The notes under the pieces: model-generated
Database searches by the model: none
What the model was told of the DNA's origin: nothing
Seen by the model: the letters and a program-made list of their open reading frames with translations, nothing else
NCBI GenBank assembly: GCA_016930175.1
Contig: JAFGHJ010000003.1
Location: 146,706-210,705 of the forward strand
Direction of reading: 5' to 3'
From: Caldifarciminota bacterium
Lineage (GTDB): Bacteria > Hydrothermota > UBA3072
Length of the DNA: 64,000 nucleotides
Shown: positions 17,421 through 24,328 of the stretch, in pieces
Layout of the letters: every line of letters begins with the position of its first letter
Position numbering within the stretch: the first letter of the stretch is position 1
Program-made: the position numbers and the translations under genes

Positions 17421-17819
17421 TTAGGTATCTGTGCTCGGTTCTTCTCTAATTGCGTTTTTTTCTAATAGCCGAACTACTTTAATCCATAGGTGCTCTAAAT
17501 CCGGGGGTTTGGTTACAAAATCGACGTCCAATTTGCCTTTAGCTATAATATCAACATCTTCTTTTAAATCTTCGTACGCCGTACATATAATTACCGGAAA
17601 TTTGTAAGCTCGTTCAATTAAACTCCGGAGAATTTCTAACAGATGCTTACTTTCCATTTTAATACTAAGTACAATAAGATGGTAATCGTTTTTACCAAGC
17701 TTCTTTGCGGCTTCAAAGGCGCTTTCTGCGGTATCTACTTTATAACCCTTAAGTTTAAAAAACTCCCTTAATAAATATAAAACAGAGGGAATGTCTTCAG
17801 CTACTAAGACTCTAGCCAT
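17421..17819 (-). CDS. Single-domain receiver-like protein lacking the phosphoacceptor Asp
   Basis: A 132-residue CheY-like fold. The acidic pair (Glu8-Asp9 in VAEDIPS), the switch Thr (ICTAYED) and the conserved Lys (TKPPD) are present. The phosphorylation strand, however, reads HLIVLSIKM, so the acceptor Asp is Ser52. It probably does not take phosphate and may act as a constitutive or ligand-controlled binding module. It has a strong purine-rich ribosome binding site (gggaggggg). It stands alone, converging on the pyr/signalling operon and diverging from the NtrC-type regulator, a possible partner. Its output is unknown. Confidence 0.78.
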   Translation of the reverse strand: MARVLVAEDIPSVLYLLREFFKLKGYKVDTAESAFEAAKKLGKNDYHLIVLSIKMESKHLLEILRSLIERAYKFPVIICTAYEDLKEDVDIIAKGKLDVDFVTKPPDLEHLWIKVVRLLEKNAIREEPSTDT

Positions 17820-17996
17820 TTCCCCCTCCCGAATAAAATAAAAGATTTAAATTAGTATTTTTTTTGAATTGTATCATTATATTTAATTATACTATAAAAA
17901 AAATATTCCAGCACCTAAGATATTGATGTACGCATAGATAAAAGGTAAAACAAGTCTATATTTGTTGCAATTGTAATGAACAGGTGTAGAATATAC

Positions 17997-18024
17997 TTGA
18001 CAAAGGAATTCTCCTGTATAAATT
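17997..18024 (+). promoter_or_regulatory. Predicted promoter of the NtrC-type regulator
   Basis: TTGACA at 17997-18002 followed by tataaattaaatt. TATAAA at 18017 gives a 14-bp spacer and TAAATT at 18019 gives 16 bp. A ribosome binding site (gaggag, 18059-18064) precedes ATG 18070. Confidence 0.5.
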
Positions 18025-18069
18025 AAATTAGAGTGAATGAAGCTATAAGATATATGCTGAGGAGGCATT

Positions 18070-19443
18070 ATGTCGGATAAGGTGCTCATTGTTGATGACG
18101 ATGAAAAGCTTTTAAAGATACTGAGCGAGGCGTTAGAAAAAGAAGATTTTGTTGTATCAACTGCTGCAAGTGCAGGGGAAGGACTCGAAAGATTTAAGGA
18201 AATTGATTTTGATGCTGTTTTGGTCGATCTTGTCCTTCCGGATATGGATGGAATAGAACTCCTAAAAACAATACGGAACATCGATTCCGATTTTCCTGTA
18301 ATAATGATAACGGGGCATGCTTCCGTTGATCTTGCTGTAAAAGCGATGCGTATGGGGGCTTTTTATTTCATCGAAAAGCCCGCCTCTACAAAAGCTATAA
18401 TGGAAATACTTAAAAGAGCTATTGAGCAGAAAGAATTAATATTGAGCTATCAATCTTTAAAGAAGACGGCAGAGGAGAAATTTCGTTTTTCGGGAATAAT
18501 AGGAAAAAGCAAACAAATGCAAGAGATCTTTGAGCTAATCGAACGTATAGCTTCCGCTGAAGCAACGGTACTAATTCAGGGGGAATCAGGAACCGGCAAG
18601 GAATTGGTCGCGAAGGCGATACATTTTAATTCTCCTCGAAAAGAAAACCGGTTTGTTGCCATAAACTGTAGTGCTCTACCCGAAACCCTGCTTGAAAGTG
18701 AATTATTTGGATATGAAAGGGGAGCCTTTACGGGAGCTAATAAGAAAAAGAAAGGTCTTTTCGAAATTGCTCATAAAGGTACAATATTTCTTGATGAAAT
18801 AGTAGAGACTTCGCCTGCGTTCCAGTCGAAGTTGCTCCGGGTGTTAGAAGATAAGACTTTCTACCCGGTAGGATCTACAGAGGAAAAGAAAGCCGATACA
18901 AGAATTCTCGCAGCCACTAACAGAGATATCGAAGATTCAGTAGCAGGAGGAAGGTTCAGAAAAGATCTCTATTATCGTCTCAATGTGGTTAAAATATCTT
19001 TGCCCCCTCTACGGGATAGAAAAATCGATATCCCATTACTCACTCAGAATTTCTTAAAAACCTATGCCGATAAAAACCGCAAAGATATTGTAGGGGTTTC
19101 TGACGAGGCAATGGAAGTATTGATGCGTTACTCCTGGCCGGGAAATGTCCGCGAGCTTGAAAATGCGATTGAACGAGCTGTTATCCTGTGTCAGGATCAA
19201 ACTATACGCGCGGAACATTTGCCGGAGAGAACAAGTAGAAGCGAAGAACTCGAACCTTCAAATATTCTTGAATATGATATGGCAAAAGATTCTTTTGAGA
19301 AAAAATATCTTAGAAACTTATTGAAACACACGGAAGGAAATGTTACTGACGCATCAAAAATTGCGCAGATGACCAGACAGAATATTTATCTTAAACTCAA
19401 AAAATACGATATTAATCCCAAAGTTTATTATCCGAGAGAATAA
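18070..19443 (+). CDS. Sigma54-dependent NtrC-family response regulator
   Basis: Receiver domain (1-120) with phosphoacceptor Asp53 and Lys103 (EKP), AAA+ domain (about 140-370) with Walker A GESGTGKE (171-178), the sigma54-contacting loop GAFTGA (218-223) and Walker B FLDEI, then a Fis-type helix-turn-helix at the C-terminus (EGNVTDASKIAQMTRQNIYLKL). It should activate sigma54 promoters when phosphorylated. No histidine kinase is adjacent. The kinase at 57.2-57.9 kb has its own regulator, so the cognate sensor is probably elsewhere. A lipoprotein gene follows by 10 bp. Confidence 0.93.
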   Translation: MSDKVLIVDDDEKLLKILSEALEKEDFVVSTAASAGEGLERFKEIDFDAVLVDLVLPDMDGIELLKTIRNIDSDFPVIMITGHASVDLAVKAMRMGAFYFIEKPASTKAIMEILKRAIEQKELILSYQSLKKTAEEKFRFSGIIGKSKQMQEIFELIERIASAEATVLIQGESGTGKELVAKAIHFNSPRKENRFVAINCSALPETLLESELFGYERGAFTGANKKKKGLFEIAHKGTIFLDEIVETSPAFQSKLLRVLEDKTFYPVGSTEEKKADTRILAATNRDIEDSVAGGRFRKDLYYRLNVVKISLPPLRDRKIDIPLLTQNFLKTYADKNRKDIVGVSDEAMEVLMRYSWPGNVRELENAIERAVILCQDQTIRAEHLPERTSRSEELEPSNILEYDMAKDSFEKKYLRNLLKHTEGNVTDASKIAQMTRQNIYLKLKKYDINPKVYYPRE

Positions 19444-19453
19444 AGGAGGAATA

Positions 19454-19936
19454 ATGAAAAAATTGTTTTGTGTATTATTTCTTTTGTTGTTAATTAAATG
19501 TGCTTCTCCTGGAGATATTAATATGTTGTCCGCAGAGGCGACAGGTACATCACGGGATTCTCAGCTTGCCATAGATAAAGCAAAAATGGATGCTAGAGTC
19601 GAAATGACTCAGCAGCTTAACGCTTATGTTCAGGCGTTAATAAAAAAATTCGATGAAGAAGTCGGTATAACCGAAGATTCGGAACTTCTCGGCTTGTATT
19701 CAAAAACCGCTAAAATAGTTGTTGATCAATCTCTGGTGGGCTCTCATATTAAGAAAAAAGATGTAAAACAGGACGGAGAGATATATAAAGCAACCGTTGT
19801 AATGGAAGCCCCTCTAGGTCAGGCAAGAAAAAGACTTCTTGAACAGATAAAAGCCAGTGATGCTCTTTATGGAAGATTTGAAAAGTCCGAGTCTTTTAAA
19901 GAGCTCAAGGAAGAAGTAGAAAGAGAATCAGAATAA
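19454..19936 (+). CDS. LPP20-like lipoprotein
   Basis: A 160-residue exported protein. The signal peptide MKKLFCVLFLLLLIKC ends in a Cys at position 16, but the residue before it is Lys rather than Gly/Ala/Ser, so the lipobox is atypical. The body (AEATGTSRDSQLAIDKAKMDAR) matches the LPP20/DUF-like pattern in which small residues and a helix precede a beta region (ATVVMEAPL). Such proteins sit in the periplasm or outer membrane with unknown function. It lies 10 bp behind the NtrC-type regulator with Shine-Dalgarno aaaggagg, so the two are co-expressed. Confidence 0.65.
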   Translation: MKKLFCVLFLLLLIKCASPGDINMLSAEATGTSRDSQLAIDKAKMDARVEMTQQLNAYVQALIKKFDEEVGITEDSELLGLYSKTAKIVVDQSLVGSHIKKKDVKQDGEIYKATVVMEAPLGQARKRLLEQIKASDALYGRFEKSESFKELKEEVERESE

Positions 19937-19948
19937 ATTTAGTTATTT

Positions 19949-20938
19949 TTAATGAATCAATAGGGAATCTGCGGCTTCTCTATCCAAGGATGCGACTTCT
20001 TTCTCTGTAATTTCCCCTTTTTTTGTTTTTACACTGACTTTTGCGCTTTCTTCATCTCTTTTTTTTGTGTATCTAACACATATCGAAGCAGAGGTATTTA
20101 TGTCTTTAGGATTATTGCTGTTTTTAAGCAAAGCCAGGGGGCTTCCAAACCCTATTCCTTCAATTAATAAATCGTTTTTACCGGCGAGTTTTTCAATTAT
20201 TTGATTTTCCTTCTCGTTCCTTCCCACGATTAACTTGGTTCCGCTTTTGAGTCTAAAATGACGTCCGAAGCGAAGTAGTTGTAATTCAGATATGCTGTCT
20301 TCGTTATGTTCGAACGCGTCGCTTAATCTAATTGAAAAACCGAGATCTGCGAGGCAGCAGCCGCCTGCCGGAGAAGGAAAATCCTTTATTCCAAGTTCTT
20401 TTGCTTTTTGTATCTGGGGTTTTCTGCTTTTACCCTCAAAAGCGAAAAAGCTTTCTCTTTTGACCCATTCTTTCTCTTCGGGCATGGTGGGAGGTAGCAG
20501 TTTTGCCGAAAGGGGACGAAGAAGAAGACCATAAACTTCTGCTTCTTTTTCGATTAACTCCATAGCTTTCTTTCTTTGACTCATAGGACGCTGTCCCAGG
20601 ACCTCTCCGCTTACAAGGAAAGACGCTCCGATTTCTTTCATGAAATTATGCGCTTTTTTCATCATGAAAATCTTACAGTCTAAACACGGATTCATATTTT
20701 TTCCGTAGCCATGTTTTGGGTTTTTGACTATTTCTATATAATCTGTTCCTCCGCGGAAAATTTCTATTGGAATATTTAATTTATGCGCAGTTTGCACCGC
20801 CTTAATTTGTTTTTCATCTTCGATATAGTTAAAAGGCAGAACAAAATGGAACGCGATAACATCTATTCCCTGATTTTGAATGAGTTTAACGGCTAATATA
20901 CTGTCCAGTCCGCCCGAAAATAAAACTACAGCTTTCAT
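19949..20938 (-). CDS. PP-loop ATPase, ThiI/TtuA-like, with C-terminal NFACT-R-like domain
   Basis: The N-terminus has an adenylation PP-loop SGGLDS (8-13) as in tRNA sulfur-transfer enzymes. Cys residues that could hold sulfur or an Fe-S cluster are in NPCLDCK and AGGCC. The C-terminal third (about 225-329) resembles the NFACT-R/DUF814 RNA-binding domain found fused to ThiI-like PP-loop proteins. It probably adenylates a tRNA base for thiolation, but the target position is unknown. It is convergent with the lipoprotein gene and about 130 bp downstream of mnmA, another tRNA thiolase, on the same strand. Confidence 0.72.
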   Translation of the reverse strand: MKAVVLFSGGLDSILAVKLIQNQGIDVIAFHFVLPFNYIEDEKQIKAVQTAHKLNIPIEIFRGGTDYIEIVKNPKHGYGKNMNPCLDCKIFMMKKAHNFMKEIGASFLVSGEVLGQRPMSQRKKAMELIEKEAEVYGLLLRPLSAKLLPPTMPEEKEWVKRESFFAFEGKSRKPQIQKAKELGIKDFPSPAGGCCLADLGFSIRLSDAFEHNEDSISELQLLRFGRHFRLKSGTKLIVGRNEKENQIIEKLAGKNDLLIEGIGFGSPLALLKNSNNPKDINTSASICVRYTKKRDEESAKVSVKTKKGEITEKEVASLDREAADSLLIH

Positions 20939-20949
20939 AAATATAAGTA

Positions 20950-21068
20950 AAGTTGGTCCGTGGGTCGGTTAGTCCGTTGGTCTGTTTTAAAAAACTCACC
21001 AACCCACCCACTCACTAACGCACTAACAGATTTCAATTTGTATTTTTTCATTTTGATATTTGATTTTT
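20950..21068. repeat. Repeat-filled gap between the PP-loop gene and mnmA
   Basis: Contains a 'ggtccgtgggtcggttagtc' module related to those at 24110-24140 and 61860-61890, then 'caccaacccacccactcact', then the 33-bp element (21036-21068) identical to 4965-4997 and abutting the mnmA stop. Confidence 0.6.
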
Positions 21069-21069
21069 G

Positions 21070-22149
21070 CTATTTCTTTATGGTTCCTCCGCCCACAAGT
21101 ACATCGTCCTGATAGAAAACGACTGCCTGACCGGGTGTTATTGCGCTTTGAGGTTCTTTGAATTTGACTAAAACCGTATCTTTTTTATTAGGCGCAATAA
21201 TCGCCGCTGCTTCCTTGTGGCGATATCTTATTTTCGCTTTTACTTCTAGTTCATCATTAAGTTTTTCGATTGCTACCCAGTTAAGTTTATTTGCCAGTAA
21301 TTCGTCGTCCAGGAGGTCGCTCTTTTCGCCCAGAATAATAGAATTGCTTTCTTTGTCTATACCGGTAACGTATAGAGGTAAACCTTTTGCTACTCCGAAC
21401 CCTCTTCTTTGGCCTATGGTATAATACTGGATTCCTTTATGCTCGCCCAGAACGTTACCTTCTTTATCGAGAATTTTACCTTGTTTCCCCTTCTTTCCGA
21501 AAAGATTCGATATATCTCCCGAAAAAAAATCCTGGCTCTCTTTTTTCTCTTTTACAGGTAAATCCATTTTTTTCGCGAGTTTGCGTACTTCTTTTTTTGT
21601 ATAATCTCCGAGGGGGAAAATACATTTGGCTATCTGCTGCTGAGATAGCGAATAGAGAAAATAGGATTGGTCTTTTTCTTTGTCTTTTGCTTTTAGCAGA
21701 AGATAACGGTTTCTTTCTTCGTCGAATTTGCTTCTTACGTAATGTCCCGTAGCCACCCGGTCAAATTCGATACCCAGATCATTTGCTTTATCCAAAAGTG
21801 CACTTAATTTTACCATTCTATTGCATAAAACGCATGGATTTGGTGTTTTTCCGGAAAGATATTCATCTACAACATAATCAAGGACAATATCGCGGAATTC
21901 CCTTCGTAGATCAATCACGGTCAAAGGGAATCCAAGGTAGGCGGCAACTTTTTTTGCGTCTTCTATATCTTCCCACGCTCCGGGTCCGTAACACGCATGC
22001 GAACCCCCGGCAGAATTTGTGCATACTTCTCCGTCCCAGATTTTCATTGTAACGGCTATTACATCAAAACCTTTTTTCTTAAGAATAGCGCAACAGACCG
22101 AGGAATCCACGCCTCCGCTCATTGCGACAAGGACTTTTTCTTTAGACAT
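21070..22149 (-). CDS. mnmA: tRNA 2-thiouridine synthase MnmA, ESQDFF variant
   Basis: Thiolates U34 of Lys/Glu/Gln tRNAs. PP-loop SGGVDSS (11-17), NPCVLCNR with the first catalytic Cys, GHYVR, the DQSYFLY segment and the IGQRRGFG loop are all present. In E. coli-type enzymes ESQxxCF carries the second Cys; here it reads ESQDFFSGD with no Cys. An extra upstream motif HACYGPG and the CxxC in the first site suggest a subfamily with another Cys arrangement, perhaps Fe-S dependent. Its start overlaps nadA by 8 bp. Confidence 0.92.
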   Translation of the reverse strand: MSKEKVLVAMSGGVDSSVCCAILKKKGFDVIAVTMKIWDGEVCTNSAGGSHACYGPGAWEDIEDAKKVAAYLGFPLTVIDLRREFRDIVLDYVVDEYLSGKTPNPCVLCNRMVKLSALLDKANDLGIEFDRVATGHYVRSKFDEERNRYLLLKAKDKEKDQSYFLYSLSQQQIAKCIFPLGDYTKKEVRKLAKKMDLPVKEKKESQDFFSGDISNLFGKKGKQGKILDKEGNVLGEHKGIQYYTIGQRRGFGVAKGLPLYVTGIDKESNSIILGEKSDLLDDELLANKLNWVAIEKLNDELEVKAKIRYRHKEAAAIIAPNKKDTVLVKFKEPQSAITPGQAVVFYQDDVLVGGGTIKK

Positions 22150-23041
22150 ACCGGAGCATTTCTTTAAGAGCTTTCCTAGATGCGCTTATAATATCGTTGG
22201 GAAGAGTTATTTCATATTTTTCTTCTTTTAAAGCTATGTAGACGTCTTCTAAACGAGTTAGTTTCATGTTTGAACAAATTTTAGGCGTACCCGCGGAATA
22301 GAATTCCTTATTAGGGTTTTCTTTTTTTAGTCTGTATATGATTCCTTCTTCGGTGCCTATTAAAAAACTTTTTGCAAGGGATTCCTTTGCAAATTTAATC
22401 ATTCCCGAAGTTGATAAAACTTTATCTGCAATGTCTATAACTTCCGGTCTGCACTCAGGATGTACTAAGAGTAGGGCCTCAGGAAGTCTATTTTTTGCCT
22501 GGAGTACTTCGTCTTTCTGTATTTGCTCATGAACGTAGCAGAACCCGTCCCACAGTATAATTTTTTTATCAACAAACCGCTTAACATACGAACCGAGATT
22601 TCTATCCGGTATAAATATAATTTCATCCGATTCAATGTTTTCTACTACTTTAACCGCATTTGCCGAAGTACAGCAGACATCAGTAACAGCTTTTACGTCA
22701 GCATTGGTATTTACGTATGAAACTACCTTTGCATTCGGATGTTTTTTTCGCAAATTTAATACATCGTCCGGCGTTATCATATTCGCCATAGGACAGCCGG
22801 CTTCTTCTCTCGGCATTATAACCTTCTTCTCAGGAGAAAGGATTTTTGCGGTTTCTGCCATAAATTTGACGCCGCAAAAAACAATTATTTCAGCATCAGT
22901 ACTGTTTGCTTTTCTTGACAGCTCCAGGGAATCTCCGAGATAATCGGCTATTTCCTGAACTTCTCCCCTCTGATAATTGTGTACCAGTATAACTGCATTT
23001 TTTTCGTCTTTTAATACTTTTATTTTTTCTGCATAATCCAT
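22142..23041 (-). CDS. nadA: Quinolinate synthase
   Basis: Condenses iminoaspartate with dihydroxyacetone phosphate in NAD synthesis, using an oxygen-sensitive 4Fe-4S cluster. Cluster cysteines are visible as AGCPMA (Cys83), HPEC (Cys197) and KICSNMK (Cys256), with the substrate motif VHNYQRGEVQ near the N-terminus and SYVNTNADVKA in the middle. 299 residues is normal. It lies between metF (2 bp away) and mnmA (8-bp overlap). nadB and nadC are not in the window. Confidence 0.95.
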   Translation of the reverse strand: MDYAEKIKVLKDEKNAVILVHNYQRGEVQEIADYLGDSLELSRKANSTDAEIIVFCGVKFMAETAKILSPEKKVIMPREEAGCPMANMITPDDVLNLRKKHPNAKVVSYVNTNADVKAVTDVCCTSANAVKVVENIESDEIIFIPDRNLGSYVKRFVDKKIILWDGFCYVHEQIQKDEVLQAKNRLPEALLLVHPECRPEVIDIADKVLSTSGMIKFAKESLAKSFLIGTEEGIIYRLKKENPNKEFYSAGTPKICSNMKLTRLEDVYIALKEEKYEITLPNDIISASRKALKEMLRYV

Positions 23042-23043
23042 TA

Positions 23044-23910
23044 TTACCTCAGGCCTGCATAAGAAGAAATGTTTTTGGCAATAGAAGCGCGATTCATTGT
23101 AAAGAGGTGGATTCCTTCAATGCCGTGTTTTATCAAATCTTGTATCTGTTTGGCGGCAAATTCCACTCCGGCTTTTTCCATTTCTTCATCATTATCTCTG
23201 TATTTCTCTACTATTGAAATCAGCTCGGATGGAACCGTAGCGCGGCTCAATTTTATCATTCTAGATAATAGTTTTGCTTTAAAAACGGGCATGATACCGG
23301 CAGAAACAGGGACATTAATTCCCATTTCACGTATTTTATCTAAATATGTGTAAAAAAAATCGTTTTTAAAGAACATCTGAGTTATTAAAAAAGAAGCACC
23401 TGACTGGATTTTCCTGGCTAAATTTTTTATGTCTTTTTCCAAGGAATATGCCTCCGGATGACCTTCAGGGTAGCCCGCTACTCCCAAACAGAAGTTATCC
23501 GAATGAGATTTTATGTGAGCTGCTAAATCACAAGCGTATGAGAAATCGGAGGCAGTAGATTTAAAATTTCTACCCGTTGGTATATCTCCGCGAAGAGAAA
23601 GTATGTTCTCGATACCTTTTTGGCTTATTTTATTTAGTATTTTATCGATGTCTTCTTTTTTTGTGTCAACGCACGTCAGATGCATAAGCGGTTCCATTTT
23701 GTAGGTGTTCTTTATTTCATCCGCTATCTCTATGGTTTCCTCTTTTGTTTCTCCCCCTGCTCCGTAAGTAACGCTTATAAAATCAGGAGATAATGATTTT
23801 AAATCCCTTATGGTTTCCAGTATGCTGTCTTTCTCTGCTCCAGGTTTGGGAGGAAAGACTTCGCAAGAAAAAACAATTTTCTTATCGTGATAAATATCGC
23901 ATATTTCCAT
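23044..23910 (-). CDS. metF: Methylenetetrahydrofolate reductase
   Basis: A FAD-binding TIM barrel that reduces 5,10-methylene-THF to 5-methyl-THF for methionine synthesis or C1 metabolism. Catalytic Glu in SCEVFPPKP, SVTYGAGG, the HLTCVD strand, LRGD and the FAD region (LGVAGYPEGHPE) are all visible, as is TQMFF. 288 residues matches bacterial MetF. No CooC/MetV partner is seen. It is first in metF-nadA-mnmA, with a promoter just upstream. Confidence 0.94.
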   Translation of the reverse strand: MEICDIYHDKKIVFSCEVFPPKPGAEKDSILETIRDLKSLSPDFISVTYGAGGETKEETIEIADEIKNTYKMEPLMHLTCVDTKKEDIDKILNKISQKGIENILSLRGDIPTGRNFKSTASDFSYACDLAAHIKSHSDNFCLGVAGYPEGHPEAYSLEKDIKNLARKIQSGASFLITQMFFKNDFFYTYLDKIREMGINVPVSAGIMPVFKAKLLSRMIKLSRATVPSELISIVEKYRDNDEEMEKAGVEFAAKQIQDLIKHGIEGIHLFTMNRASIAKNISSYAGLR

Positions 23911-23930
23911 TTTAATTTACTCTTCACCTG

Positions 23931-23958
23931 ATTATATTAACAAAGTACGGATAGTCAA
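23931..23958 (-). promoter_or_regulatory. Predicted promoter of metF-nadA-mnmA
   Basis: On the minus strand: TTGACT (23958-23953), 16 bp, TATAAT (23936-23931). The predicted leader is about 14 nt and contains aggtgaagag as a weak ribosome binding site. Confidence 0.7.
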
Positions 23959-23959
23959 G

Positions 23960-24260
23960 GATTAAGCAGCCACTAAGGCACCAAGGCACGAAGAAACCAA
24001 CCTTTATTATTTTAGACAAGATTTTTTTATATTGGTTTATCTGCGCTCATCCGTGGCAATTTTTGTTAGTGTGTTAAGGAGTTGGTGTGTTGATGTGTGA
24101 AAAACAGCCCAACCGACTAACCGACCAAGGGACCAACAGTTATAATCTTTGTGCTCTTTGCGTTCTTTGTGTGAGAATATCTTTTTAGGGTTGTGGGTTG
24201 GGTTTTAAACCACATTATATTTTCTCTTTGTGTCTTCGAGTCTTTGTGGCTATGTATAAA
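23960..24260. repeat. Mosaic repeat block between metF and the VIT/VWA gene
   Basis: No gene is present. Modules seen: 'ccactaaggcaccaaggcac' (about 23971), 'tctgcgctcatccgtggcaa' (about 24040), a 'gttggtgtgttgatgtgtga' and 'ccgactaaccgaccaaggga' pair (24080-24140), and the composite 'ttctttgtgtgagaatatc' plus 'ggttgtgggttgggttttaa' (24155-24215), followed by 'tttgtgtcttcgagtctttg'. Confidence 0.7.
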
Positions 24261-24268
24261 AAAGGAAA

Positions 24269-24294
24269 GGCTCTGATAAGGGGGTATCAGAGCC
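24269..24294 (-). terminator. Strong intrinsic terminator of the VIT/VWA gene
   Basis: A perfect 10-bp stem (GGCTCTGATA / TATCAGAGCC) with a 6-nt loop. On the minus strand it is followed by tttccttttttata, a T-rich tail, and it lies 35 bp after the stop of the minus-strand gene. Confidence 0.85.
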
Positions 24295-24328
24295 TAAAAG
24301 AGCGAGAGTGTTGTTAGGCTACAAGTTT

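Noticed and set aside
21387..22231. Plus-strand ORFs opposite mnmA
   Set aside because: MnmA motifs are continuous on the minus strand, and these ORFs lack start signals.
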